From contig NW_004797273.1 of assembly GCF_000002075.1 (NCBI RefSeq), positions 514,310 through 578,309 of the forward strand: 64,000 nucleotides of DNA. Reading direction: 5' to 3'. The position numbers were made by a program, and so were the translations under genes. The DNA comes from Aplysia californica. Taxonomy: Eukaryota; Mollusca; Gastropoda; Aplysiida; Aplysiidae. This document shows, piece by piece, positions 10,391 to 24,400 of this stretch. The first letter of the stretch is position 1, and each line of letters opens with the position of its first letter. A model generated the notes under the pieces. It was not told the origin of the DNA and made no database searches. It saw only the letters and a program-made list of their open reading frames with translations.

Positions 10391-13300
10391 GTGCAAAATA
10401 ATTTAGATACTGTAAGAAAACAAAAAATCGTTGATTTCTCGAAACTGCTGAGAACAAGAAACAAGCGTTTTGTCAGCACACGGCACAGTTATTACCAAGT
10501 CCGTTATTATGTTTCTGTTTGTGTGACCAGGGCACTCAAGTCTCCTTTTGCTGATCTTGGAAAGCATATATACTGCTCATTTATAACAGTGTACTAACAA
10601 TTAATAGCAAAAGTAATAACAACAACATATTTTTTGCATTTTGAATTTTATTAACTAAAGTTATTAATAATAACGATATTACAATAATTATAACCATGTT
10701 AAAAGACACATTTCAAGTACATTGTAAACATAAATTCAAGGAGGGAGGGGTCAATAAAATCAGAAAATATACAAACATTTAGTAGCATTTCTGAGATAGT
10801 CTAGAGTGTATAGTATACACGTGTGGGCGCACGGAATTTATATCACACAGTCATACAACAACTTAATAAGAGGCACATACAAAAGGCAAAGGCCTTCTTA
10901 GGTTCCATAGTATTTCTATTTGAACTTATAAAGTAATCAACTTTGGGACTTGTACTACTTGTAATATGAAAGAATTTTAATGCAAATATAAAGCTAAAGA
11001 AAATTAACAAAGAAACATCCCCATTTTCCTTGGTAGTTTATAACTATGAAATCACCAATACATACATTTACTTATTTTTTGAGCCGATAAAAGCAACGTC
11101 AGAAAAAGACACATACAACGTAATAGAAAGCACTAGCAGAAGACCAGAGAGGAAACCAAACCACAAAACATAATGGCAGAGAGAATATTTTCTCCCTAGC
11201 ACTTTGTAGAGTTGTTTGCTCAAGAAAAGAACACCAAACAGGAGGACTCACACAAACACAGAGACACAAAAACAAACCCATCACCACCTTTTATACTTCA
11301 TACTACCTTTCAAACTATCCATTATAAAACGCAAAGGTACGAGACACACCTTTGAGCGACATATATACTTCCTCTAGAGGGTACAGAACCTTTAATTGCT
11401 TCCATTCTGCATAAAGACAGAGACACACCCATCTCTGAAAGGTCTGATCCAAGTTGGTGAATAGCTGAAGGAAATTTCCTAAAGCAAATGAAGTTACAAA
11501 ATGGTCGGCTGCAGATTTTTTTTTAAATGCCCACACCACAGTGCAGCACCATACTGTCTCCAACAGTACATGTGAAAGTAACACAAAGGCAGAGAAAAAA
11601 GACTGAGATCAACAATAAGTACAGACAACCCCTCCCCCCCCCCTCCTAAAAAAACCAACAAACAACCCACATGACTTGAAATGACTCCCTGGAGATCGAT
11701 GTCTTATACATCTAATATATATATATATATATATGACATGAACTGCAGATTTTGGTAATGAAATTTGACACCATAGTTCAAAAGTCCACAACATTCTTAC
11801 ATTTTCATAAAGGGTACAGCTTTTGATATTTCAAAAGTGTGAAAAGTACCAACAAGTGAACATACTAGCTAGTTACAAAATCAATCTTGTCTTTTTGACA
11901 ATTTCACAGAATTTTAGGACAAGATGCCATACCATACAGCATTGTGGTATTATAGTTCATTTCCAGCATGCTTGTTGTAAGGATGGAAGGGCAGTTCATA
12001 AGGTAAAAGTTTCTCAAGTCTAGGGAAGGAAGGACACACTGCACTTAGGACACGAGCTCTAGCCTTCAAATGGCGACCTGATCATGGATGGAAAGGGGGA
12101 AATCAAACACAGAAGATGGAACATGTACAAGGCTAAAACGTATTATTTTTTAAACTGTTTTGAAATAAACTGAATCTGTTGACCTCATTGGTGATGGTTT
12201 TAACGAAGATCATGGAATTTATAGTGAACAGTGGACGATGTGAAGCAACCTGTGGCTAGGTTCATACCCATGAACAGAAATCCTTTCTACCTTTATTATG
12301 TGGAGCCACATCAATGAATCACTACTGACAAAAGTGTACAATCCCACATTTGAGAAAAGAAACCAAATCATGAGCTGAAAGCTGATTCTGTGTATCTGGT
12401 GCAGTTTACAGGGATGTGGTTGGGTGGAAAGTGCGGAAGTACTCTACACAAATTAAAAAGACGGCCTTATGAACATTTTGTTTCTTGAGGCACAGTGCAT
12501 CAGTTTGGCAGTAACATTTCATCTTTGAGGAGAAGTTCCATAAACGTCCAAATAGTGGAACACTTCTAAAGAACTGTGCTAACACCAAGAAACAGACAGT
12601 TGGTCTCTTGGCTTGCAAAGGACTAAATGTCTCATTCATAAAGAACAAAAAAACACCCAAAAAAACCACTAGTCAACTGCAACCCTATCATCGGAACCAG
12701 AAATTGGGTTTTCATTTTTTTAAAACAACAAACAGTACATATACAACAAACAGTGCCCTTCTGAATCATATTTGAAGCTATTTGCAAAAACATTTTGTAT
12801 AACCAACAAGACAGAGAATTCACATTGATACTTTTTGGTCCAATTTGATGTGACTGATAAACGTATGGGGCTTGTCTTTGGTGGTAGAGATTTGCCATTA
12901 TATCTCCCTCCTTCAACAAAAACAAACCGATCAACCAGAAGAGATCCAATTCTCTATCCAAGTTATGACAAGAATAAAAAAGCACTACATGACAAGCCAT
13001 AAAACGTCTTAAGACACAAGAGCCTTTTTTTCAAGAGCAAGTGTCATACCCTTTCACGAAGTTAAATGAAATGGAAGATTGCAACTAAGACACTTAAGTG
13101 GAAATTAAGCAACACCCTTTTTTCACTTTCACATCTTCAGGGAGGATTTCTGCTGATTACCTCAAAAGCAAAACACCATTTGTGACAACAGAGAAAAGGT
13201 ACCTGTCAGTGTCATTTGACTGTGATAAGTTTGCAGTGATCCATATTTCTCGTGTTCAGCCTAAGTGTGTGCTATAAAGGATATTTCTGCTAAAAATAAA

Positions 13301-13635
13301 GTAAAAACGAAAAAATAAAACAAACCAAAAATTATGTTTTCATAAGCTACCACTGACTACATGTCAAACTTTATGGCACTGAAACGTTAACAAGATCCAT
13401 TACAGCGACCATCGAGAATCAAAGTGAAGTTCACCAAAAACAAAACAAAACCTCTTTACTCAAAGGCACCATGCAGACTTCAGGCGATTACCTCTCAGCT
13501 ACTAACACATGCTTTCTTGTCTCACAACATTTAACCCCCCCCCCCTCCCCCATTTCTCCTTTATTCCACCATCAAAAAATGTCTGAGATGACAAACAGTC
13601 AGATCTTGGTTGGAATGTAAACATTAAGTCAAAAT
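10391..13635. other. No recognisable gene; 3' flank of CCDC170
   Basis: AT-rich DNA to the 3' side of CCDC170. An (AT)n run lies at about 11717-11734, and homopolymer stretches at 13534-13550 and 13738-13758. Open frames here have no recognised similarity. Confidence 0.5.
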
Positions 13636-14089
13636 ATGTGGGGCATCATGGTGAAACAGGTACTTGTCAAAATAGTGAAATTGAAGAAACCAGGTGTGAA
13701 AATTGTTACCAATTTTTTTATTTTTTTTAAATTATTTTTTTTTGGGGGGGGGGGGGGCTCACTACCTTTTAAGTCTGTTAAAAAACACATTTCTGTGTGG
13801 GTGTTACTGAAAAACGATTAAAAGCACAAAAAGCGTCAATTTTCAGTTTCCAAAGTCTCTCAAACAGTGAAAGTCACTAAACTTTGGTGGCCATTGTCTC
13901 ACTAATTTTACCCATGAAAGCAGGAGATTCTCACCTCCTTCAATCACGAGCATCTCAGACTTCTATTCATGATAGATGGATATTTTTTCCATCAAAAGCA
14001 AGGCAAAGGAACAGGCTGCAAGAGTATACCAATAACTTCACACGCCCAAAAAATGATGAGCGCCTGATTCAACCATGTTGTGACACATT
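13636..14089 (+). mobile_element. MITE family M1 copy, full length
   Basis: Terminal inverted repeats: the left begins ATGTGGGGCATCATGGTGAA and the right end reads GAGCGCCTGATTCAACCATG followed by TTGTGACACAT, the inverted counterpart. The roughly 450-bp body recurs in truncated or full form at 19351, 20282 and 27386. There is no coding capacity, so it is non-autonomous. Confidence 0.75.
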
Positions 14090-15150
14090 ATTTCTCGGTC
14101 CTTATGAAAATGAATTGTAAATGTATAAATCCAAGTATTAATAAGAAAGAGACGGGTATTAAAAGTATGACTTTATCGTAAAATGTAAATATATATAGAC
14201 AATATATCCCAAATCAAAAAGGTTAAAACGATGCCACTATCCATAACTGATTTCATGTACAGATTAAAGAATCAGATGAGTACATGATCTAAAAATTGCT
14301 GCAAGGAACAATGTCAATAGAACAAAATAGAGAACAAATTTAATACCCTAAAAAAAAGACTATATAAATACATGAACCACATATGAGTTGAGAGACATGC
14401 GCATATCATAACTAACTATGATACATATCATAATATACTTTATACCGGTTACTTTTGATTGATTTACAACACAATCAAATATTTGATTCGTGTTAAGAAA
14501 CTTTTTGAGCTGACAAGGCACCATATCACAGTAAGACTACACATGTCCTAAACTTTATCCATAATTTTAAATATTGTAAATACATCAAAGAGGACAGAAT
14601 GATTGAAAAGGCAATGTTAAAGTAAGGATAAAAACATGGGACCTGTTTCATAATTAACATGATCGATTTGATTTCTAACACCAAAAACCCAAACAATTTC
14701 CTTTATCACAGAATGGCTTAACTTTACTTAAAGATTTAAATTCAATTCTTAAAGTCTCCAACGCAAAAGGTGGAAAAACTATAGTTACAAACACTACAGT
14801 ATTTGATTGTGAAATATGAAAATGTCAGATATTGCCAATATATGACAACAAAATTTTCTTTAAATTACAAGCCATATTCCCATCCACTTCCCTGACACAA
14901 AAGATACCAATATTATGCAAATTATGACTTCAAAACGGTAATAAAATCATCATTCTGTTCTTGTACCATGAACGTTTGTATAGGGAAATCAACTTTGCGT
15001 TGCTGCTTCAATTTAATATCACCATTATACATTTGAATAGGAATAAATGACTAATATGCGTAACCGTATTGACATGAAATACATAAAAATTAATGTCATG
15101 AAATAAGTATTCACCTTTGGAAAACATTACAACTATTCCTCTGTACACCC
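14090..15150 (-). other. Likely 3' UTR and 3' flank of CCDC170
   Basis: The sequence directly downstream of the CCDC170 stop codon on the minus strand is AT-rich. A minus-strand ATTAAA (15012-15017) about 135 nt after the stop is a candidate poly(A) signal. The true 3' end cannot be fixed from sequence alone. Confidence 0.35.
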
Positions 15151-15465
15151 TCAGTATTGTCTCGGATCTCGTCTCATGGGTGACAATGATCGTGCGCGAG
15201 TGCGAATCTTGTGCGCCTTCCTTCGAGAGCGCTCTCGCGACCGCTGCACGATGGGGTCAGTGCCGGTGAGAACTCGGCGGAAGTCATCTGCGGTGCCATC
15301 CTGTACGTCTTGAAGAGCCTCCTCCAGAGACAGAGTGGTGAACGCTGTAGTATGGTGCGCCTCTATCAGCTTCTCCAGGCGTGTGATGATCTCGTAGTCT
15401 GGAACGGCCAGTGTGTTGATGTCAAGGCCAAGCATACGGGCCACCACCGTGCGGAAGTCCAACAG
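15151..15465 (-). CDS. CCDC170: CCDC170 coding exon 12 (C-terminal)
   Basis: Acceptor CCCCCTCAG, 104 codons plus stop, residues 720-823. It contains DFRTVVARMLGL and VPDYEIITRLEKL, the best conserved C-terminal block of the family, then a basic RSRERSRRKAHKIRTRARS tail. Confidence 0.93.
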   Translation of the reverse strand: MLDFRTVVARMLGLDINTLAVPDYEIITRLEKLIEAHHTTAFTTLSLEEALQDVQDGTADDFRRVLTGTDPIVQRSRERSRRKAHKIRTRARSLSPMRRDPRQY

Positions 15466-18400
15466 CTGAGGGGGACATAGGAAAAAATCATCATCAAGGC
15501 ACAGTCAACAGGAGAAAAGTAGAAAGTTTCATCTGAATTTCCATCTTGAAAAATAGCTAATAATATGTGGAAAATGGAAATTTAGCATAAGACTTTTATA
15601 ATACAGTAGTCTCTGCCTAAGATCCCGGTGCTCGGGAGCAAGGACATACGGGATCTTAGGCGAACCGGGATCTTAACCGACAAACCCAGAGAAGAATCTA
15701 TGGTGACCCATGCTAAGGTTCACAATCGATAAAATGGTATCCCTCCACTCTAAAATGAACCGATGTGGCCGCTTGGTGGGTTTAGGACGTAAGGCAAGCA
15801 AAGAGTGGTTAACCTTGATGACCTATCACAGTGCATAGTGGAATGAGACGTGCCATTTTCACTTATTATCCTATCATGAATCTCAAATTATACGCTTATC
15901 CAGTTGCCCCTCCCCCTTACCTGTCGAAAATGTATAGCTTTCCATCTCTGACCGAGCCCCCCCCCCCCCCCCCCCGTCTGTCTCGCAAATTCGGGAGTAG
16001 AGACAACTTCTCCAATGGTCAGGGAAGAGTTCACAGTTCAATCCGTGATCCCACCTGGAGCAAACATGTAGGCCCTACCCACCCGGCGAGTGATGTAAGT
16101 TTAGGGGGAGAGCTCAGGTGTGAGTGCGATGTTCGGGGAAAACAAACGTGTCGGTCAGTTCACACCCCGGTGTGATCCCGTCTGGGGCAAACATTGTATC
16201 GCTTCATCGAGTTTTTCAACGTGTATGTGATCACATTCACGATAGTGGCTGATTTTTGACGCGATGGACAGTTTATTGATCTCAACTTTTCACTCTTGGT
16301 TGATCGGCTGTCCAGCCCGGTTTTTTGTTCCGCAAATTATGATCTGAAATGCGGGACCTTAGCCGAATGTAGACCTTCAGAGTGAATCAGAGCGGGATCT
16401 TATGGGTGACTTTTGTATAGTAAAATAAAAATTCTGTTTTCTTAAAACAGCGGGATCTTAAGCGAACCGGGATCGTAAGCGGTGGGATCTTAGGCGGAGA
16501 CTACTGTAATTAATTATACGACAAGATGTGGAGTAAGAGGAGCACCTCACTAACAGGAAAGTTGTGTGTGTCTCCTGTTCATGGAACAGTGAACTATTTT
16601 CATCCCCTGGCCAGAACAGGGTAGTAACTGTGCAGACAGGTTTCATGAAGCAGACAGTCATTGCACGGATTGTATAAGTTTAACAATCTTTGTACCTTCA
16701 GCAGATTGAGAGATACAACTAGTCCACTATTCCTTTAACTGAAGTCACAATTTTCTTCAAGGGAGGGAATCACTGGTAGATCATATTTCTTAACTTGCCC
16801 TATTTTTTCTGTCAATCTGTTTTGATTCTTCCATCTCTAAATGATCATCATTGTGTCAGTGTGCTTCTGTGGACTCTGACTCAAGCAATTCTTTTATGAG
16901 ATACAATTCATGAGTCACAAGTTTTCTGGTTTAGAGGTGGCATATTTTTTTCAGTACTTACTATACCTTTCCTGACATCATCTGTTTGGTACCCATTTGT
17001 CAAACAAAAGCCAGATTAAGCAAAAATTAGAACCTCAAACCTCCAAAGCATAGGGAACCCATCGTGCCTGCTTGTGTTTAAATGATTGTATACATTTGAA
17101 GCCCTGTTTGAGGCAAGATGCTCCTACTCTGCTTGTCGTAGTCAACTCAGGATGAGTAGGACACAGCATCCCAACAGAAAGATGGTGGTAATAGATGAAA
17201 TCCTTGACTTTCTCAAGCAAGTATTCATCTCCTGTCTTCTGCATGCTTCAGAGAGCCTAACTAATACACGACAGAAGCCAGAACTTGTGTCCAGTTATTA
17301 CTCAAACAACAAGTAAAAAATCACCAACATAATATTACATGTGAGGTGTGCTAACAAAAAGAACTACTCCTCACAATCTATGAATGGAGATATCAGCTAA
17401 AAATCAACACTGAGGTCAAATTTTCATTATATATATTTTCAATTGACGCCATTTTCTTCAAGTATAACTTGTCCCTTACTATTCTAATCACATAAATCGT
17501 ACATTTGTAGATTTTCAATTGATGCTATATTTAAAAAGTATAACATGTCTCTTATTATTTAATACTTATGAATTGTACAAACTCCACCCAAAAATTTGAC
17601 ATATTTATTTCCATAAGGCTAAAATCTGAGAAGTAACTCATTCTGTCAGCACACCTCTCATATGACTCATTGTGCGACTACTCACCTGCTTTTCTTTGTA
17701 CTTCAGGTTATCCAAAGCATTCTTGGTTGTGCGTAGTTCACTGCTGAGTGCCTGCACCGCATTCTCTGAGGCCACTGAGTTCTCCTGTCTGTTGTTCTCA
17801 GTCTCATCCACAGTCGACTTGAGCTGGGAGATTTTGCGTGACTGACGTTTCCGGATTTCTTCCAACTCCTCAATCTGTCGTGCCAGTTCGTCAATGTCTT
17901 TGCGCTGTTCAAGTGTTCTCACCTGCGGCAAGTTTTAAAGAAATGAGTTAATAACTTAATAATAATTTCAGTGCAATAAACAATACTGTCTTTCACATGC
18001 TACAGACATAATTTTGCTTTTCATGTCTTTGATAGGTGCACAATACTTTCAAAAGATTTTCTTTTACGCTGATACTTTTCATTTTCATATCTTATTAACT
18101 CGTTTTAATGAAAGTCAAATTACTTCAAATTAGTTTGTGTTTTCATATTCCACTTCTCACACAAATAACAGGGCCAGTGTTTTTAATAACAGGATAGAAA
18201 AAAGTCAATCCCTCCACTGAAGAATGTCTCTATCCTGGGGACACATTCTTTCATGTTCACACACTGGGGCCCTGTATACATTTAATATGTGTCTCTTCTC
18301 TGAATGAACGACACAAAGAAGTTGAAAGCCTCTTGAGGCCTTTTTAGTTAACAAGCATGAGATTTGGTGTATCTCATCTTTTAAATAAGCAAAATGGCCA

Positions 18401-21400
18401 AAACATGAGAAACTTCTCAGCCGACAATTATATACAGCTCCCATTCATGCAAAAGAAAAAAAAATGCCCCACATTCACTTTAAATGCCACAAGCCACAAG
18501 TAACACTGAGAAGACAGCAACATCACAACACCAAAAATGTTGGTTTTAGTTTTCTTAAGAGTTTTACGGCACCTGCAACATAATTAGGTCATATAAGTGC
18601 CGAAGATTAGAGGTGTTACTAGAGAGTACCATACAAAAAAAAAAAAACCAAGGCGGGGAGAAAAGAATGATGGCTGTTTAAGAAGAAACAAACTACACCA
18701 GCGCACCCACCAACCACCCACACCCAAAATGGGTCCCTTGGGTCAGTCAGAAGAGTCAAGAACCACCATTAGTAACTGATAGTGGCTGAACAGAATGAAA
18801 ACCTGGACACAAGAGAACAACATTTACAACTGCATCAACAACAACATTAGGAGGCACTGGTTTTAGTTAAAATTAATTTTTCGGGTTGCAAATAGGTGCA
18901 ACTGAGAAATTACTATCGACTCTGTTGTCCTCTTAATTTGTCATCCACACACACACATACACGCACATACACACACACAAACACCTGCACACGTATACAC
19001 ACATATACACCTTCACACACACCCCCACCCCCACACACATAAACACATAACAACAACATCAATATCAGCTCGCACAGAACAGCAACATACCTTGAGTTCC
19101 CCTGATCCCATCAGCTGTGCCTTGAGGTTCTGCACCTCCTGCCTGGAGTCATGTAGCTGGAGCTTGTACTTCTCAACCAGCTTCTCCAGCTTCTGCACCC
19201 TCAGGGACTCAGTCTCTCGCAGACGCTCGGCGTCCACCCGTCCGTGAACGCGCTCCTCCAGGGAGGTCATCTTCTTGCGCAGGAGGTCAATGTGCAGATC
19301 CTTGCTCTCAAGCTGTTCTTTCAGTGCCTTCACCTGCACAAAGAAGACAATGTGTGAGGCACGGGGCATCAATGGTGAAATCAGATGCTTGTCAAAATAA
19401 TGTTACTCGTAGAAACTGGCAATTTTCCACCAATTTGGCAGTTTTTATAGAATTCTTTGTCTTTTGGCTCAGCACTTTTTGTGTCTATTTAATAATACAG
19501 TTATGTGTGGATTTGCCTAAAAAACGTTGATTAAAAGCAAAAAAAAAGTAAATTTTCAGGTTCAAGGATTCTCAAGCCAAGGAAGTCACCAAACTTTGGC
19601 AGCCATTTGTCTTAGCATTTCCCCATTTGTCTATTTGTTTGAGCTTTGTAAAACAAACTTTTAACATTTGTGAGGTATAAATTTAATTGTAAGAGCTGTT
19701 CCATGGACTCCAGTGGCTCCTTGATTTAGTAAGTTCACAAAAAATGACAAGCAATATCAAAGACACATCTTCCACGTCTGTGATCATGCAGCATGTCTTT
19801 TTAACTAATACAAGATAAATATAGTTCAAAAACAGGCTTTCCACTGTGGCACAAAACAACTCTTTTCTAATACCTGCATTAGTGTGAAATTGTCTATTTG
19901 TGGACACTGATTGAACCTCAGAATTATATTATGTATGCGTTGTACAAGCCAGCTCAACCCAAATTTCCACAAAGGGATAACTCAAGGCGGTATATTTTTC
20001 TCTGAGATTGTTTTCTTATCTACCTTGCGCTGCAGACTGTAGACATGTGTAGACTTCTCCGCCAAAGTGCCTGTCTCCAACTTCACCAGCTGCTCCGCTC
20101 GGGCCACAAGAGCATCCATGGTCAAATCCAGACCCAGATCAAGAGAGATGCGGTCCATCTTCATGATCTCTCCCAGCTTCTGTAAACCTCGCAGATACTG
20201 TGACACAAAGACAATGGCATCATGAGTCCACATAGCTGGTATGGATGTGTATAGTATAGTATAAGGTTTTACGGCGCTAGAAATGTGTGGCATCATGGTG
20301 AAATCAGGCACTTGTCAAAATAATGAAATCAGAGAAACTGACATGCCTGTCAGGCAGCTTTTATCAATTTTTTCCGGCCTAACACATCTTATGTTCTTGA
20401 AAAATACATTTTATGTGGATTTTTACTAACAAACAGAGATGACAGCACAAAAAAATGACACTTTTCACTTTCCAAGGTCACTCAAGCTTTGGAAGTCACT
20501 AAACTTAGCCGGCTATTTTCTCGTTAATTTTTTATCTGACACCAGACAACCTTCACCTCCTTTAACAGCAAATATCCAGACTTTTATTCAAGATAAAAAA
20601 AAGGCGATTTTTTCCATAAGAAAACAATACAAATGAAAAGGTATTGCTTTTCATATCTGCATATACACAATTTAGATCACGTGAGAGATGGGCTTTGACC
20701 TGTCCAATCAGAGCCAACCCAGGCTGAGAGGGATACAACATTTCAGTGCAAAGACTGAGATACTTGATAACAATTCTTTCCACTCAGGGATCAAACTTGG
20801 TTCTCTCGCACGCTACAGCAAAGCACCTAACCGCAACACCATAGGAGCCAGTTGTGGGTATGTGAAATGAGTGGCACTGAGCCTTTGGTTATGACCAGTC
20901 AGTACAATGACGATATTGTCCTGCAATGATGTGATTAGGATATGGATTATAAAAATGATCTGCATTATTATTATCACTACGATAATAGTACACAGTAAAG
21001 CAGTAGGATGAGCATATTGCTATAAGTCACCCACTTACTACATTTAGACCCCAAAAGAAGATAAAATAATATACAACTTGCAGACTGAAGTGATTTACAA
21101 TAACCTTGGTTAGGACTTATCATTCTAGGCAATTAAACACAACTCCCATCGGCACTAATTTACAGCAGAGCTAAATTACACCAAACTGAGCACCAGAAGA
21201 AATGATTTTTTTTTACAAATAATGCAAAAACCAGTGAATGATACAGTACTGTCATCGAGGGGAGGTAACTCACCTTTTCTTTATCAAACTTGAATCCATC
21301 CCTGAGCACGTCCCCTGCGGACAGCTCCCCCTCTGCAATGCGCAGCCTCTCTGCCATGTCCATACTTTCCACCTCAAAGCGTTTTGCTCGCTGCGCCATG

Positions 21401-24400
21401 TCACGGTGGATGCTCAGTTCCTGTTCCAACTGCTCTGACAACTGTTTCACTCGGATGTCATAGTCCTCCGCACGCTAAGGAGAAAAAGTAAAGATTCAGC
21501 AGGTAAAAACTTGCATCATATTATTGTATCAGACGAAGAAATTATCATCTCTATAAAGACATTATTTATGAATGGGAATCTAATGTGAAGACAATTACCA
21601 CCAAGGGGAAATAATGATCTTCATATTCTCAAGCAAAACAAGGCATTTTCCATTCTATAGATTACAACAATTTTCTCAAATAAGAGTTTGTTTGTGTACT
21701 TATTTCAGTCAGAAGAAAAGCGTACTAACCTATAAAAATCTGGTTACAAAAGAATTTTCAAAAGACAGACACAGAAGAGGGAAAGAAAAGAAGTCACATC
21801 TAACAGCATATTCTCCAACCACTAAACTGAAAACACTGTGGGAAAAATGCAACAATACGATATTCTAGAAAAGGGTTGTTTTCATTTTTACTAAAATCTT
21901 AAGTAATTCTTACAACTGTCATTACTTCAATCAATACTATAATATAATTCCTTTAAAGAAAAAAATTCTTGTAAGTACTTTACATACCCTATCAAGCTCC
22001 TTCTTGTCTTCAGTAATTCTTCTCACACATTCCTTGATACATTCTTCTGTTGGCACAACGTCGTTAAAGGCAGTGCTGAGGAGGTTTGCAATTTGATCAC
22101 GGAAAAGCTTGAACTGGGTCCCTGATGTGTGCACAGAGTGAGAGCTTTCTCTGTAGTTGCGCTCCATGGTAGAGAACCGATCGTTGCAAAGAGCCAGCTC
22201 ACCCTTGGTGGCTTCCAATGAACGCTGACCAGCATCAACTCTCTCTCGTAGGAGTTCAATTTCTCTCTCAAGGTCACGTTTTACTGCCACAGCATTGTCT
22301 CGTTCCTGTACCAAAATGAGCATAAAGTTAGCATATTTTTCTAAACAATTATTTTTGAACTACTGTTAGTTGCTACAAGTAAATTGTTGAAGCGTAATAT
22401 GGAAATGCACAAATCAACATTCCTAAAACAGATTTTCATTTTCTTTGTGGGTACCTTCAGTTTGTTTTACTCAAAGCATAAAAGTTCACAGAAAGTCTGA
22501 AGATTTCTCAGATACAAATCAAATCTTTATACTTATTTTATTAACATTTGAATGAAATGTTTGCCTTTTGTTTTAGTAAGCTACAAAACGTAAGTAGATT
22601 ATTTTAAAGGTGGAGCACAATGTCCAGCGGTCAGAGTAAATGAAAATGGAAGGAACAGAGGCAGAGTTTGTAAAACAAAGGAAACATCACGAAAGCTCAT
22701 CAAAGCACAGAAGCTCATGCATATTATTCCTTCCACTATCATTCTGTCCCCGTGGTTTTAAGCATCCTGCATAATTTAGCAAAATTTGATCATTTTTTTG
22801 GCATAATTTCTAATTATTTTCCTTTTTCATTCTTTGTTAAAATTAACAGAATCGCACAATTTCACATTTTTGGGCTCAGCTTGCATAATTTCAGAATTTT
22901 TCCCGCATAAAACGACGGGGACAGAATCATTGAGGTTGCACCTCCAGCTGATAAACAATAGAGGGGGAGACACTTTATTGAATCTAAGATCATTCATGTT
23001 GATGTACAATGATGCTTTTAGTTTTTAGTCAAAGTGAATTTTACGGTACGTGCAACACAATAAGGTCATATAAGTGAAAATAAAGCTTCAATGATTTAAT
23101 TAAAATAAGTTAGGTCATTTGAAGGAGACAAGAGAAACTGACCAATCTGAGATTTTCAATATCTGATGTGTATCTTGTTGTGATCTTCTGCTCTCGGCCA
23201 ACTTCAGAAACGAGTCTCATGATAGTCTCCCTGCTCGCCTTGGTCTCCAGTTGGGTTTCGTTCAGGTGCTCATTCATGTTCAGGATCTTTCCTTTCAGCA
23301 TCGCGTTCTCCTGGATCAGATCTGTGAGCTGCATGTATCAGGATAGAAAAAAGTTAGTATTTGAAAAGAAATTGGATTTTGGTATCAAAGTCAGAATGAA
23401 AGAGAAGCACATTGATGCTATTGAGTTTTTTATTTGGTGAATCAGCCCGATGGCAGCTATATATGTGCTTAAGGAGAAAGCTCACAATTATAGCAACGTT
23501 GAAGGAAGACGTGGAGTGACATCAAGCGACTAGCCCAGGATAGGGAAAGGTGGAGAGTGTTTGTTCGCGGCCTGTATCCTGCCCCAGGGTGAGAAAGGCA
23601 ATGATGATGATGACGAAAGAAGTTGAAGGAAAAAACCACACCATGGAATTCACTAACCATCCAAAAGATAGAAAAAGTGCCTCGTTGAACAATAAGACAG
23701 TTTAATAATTTGAATTTCTGAAAAGAACAGAGACAAACTCAATTTCACAAAGATAGTGAAAATGAGAATGAAAGAGAATAGCAGCCCAACAGGGATTTTT
23801 TCTTTTTTAAAAGTAAAACATAATATTATTGCCATGACCTTCAGTATTCTTTCTTGGAAAGAGATGAAAAAGTGTAGTGAGGGCAACATATTGTCGCTGT
23901 CATGATAAAAATGAGAAACTCCAATGTTTTCAACTCACCCTGGAAAGCAGAGTCCAATAAAGTCACTCATTTTTCTTGCAACAACAATTCCCGGTACATA
24001 GATCAGTATCATATCTTATATCATTTTTAAAAAAACCTAAATTTACATGATTTTTAAAAAATTGCTATTGATATCTCAGTTTAGTTTTAGTAAGAGTTTT
24101 ACATCAAATACAACACAAATAAGTCATTAAAGTGCTGAATATTAGAGGTTTTACTAGAGAGTAACCTGCAAAGAAAAAGGGGAGAAATAAGGATGATTGA
24201 TGTTTGAAAGGAAAGAAGGAGCAAACCACACTAGAGTGGAAGTCGGCCACTAGTTTTACAGTAAGCATGAAAAGGCATACAAAAAAAGAATAAAAGTGAA
24301 CACAATCATATATCCTAAACTGAATGTATAATATAACTATACACAAAGTTTCCCAAAAGAGAATCATTTCAAAATTATACAAGAAAGTAAACCAGTTTTT

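Noticed and set aside
15211-15480. 89-codon plus-strand frame
   Set aside because: Antisense shadow of the last CCDC170 exon, which has clear homology on the minus strand.
15831-16175. 114-codon open frame
   Set aside because: Lies wholly inside the Tigger-like MITE, spans a C homopolymer, and has no transposase similarity.
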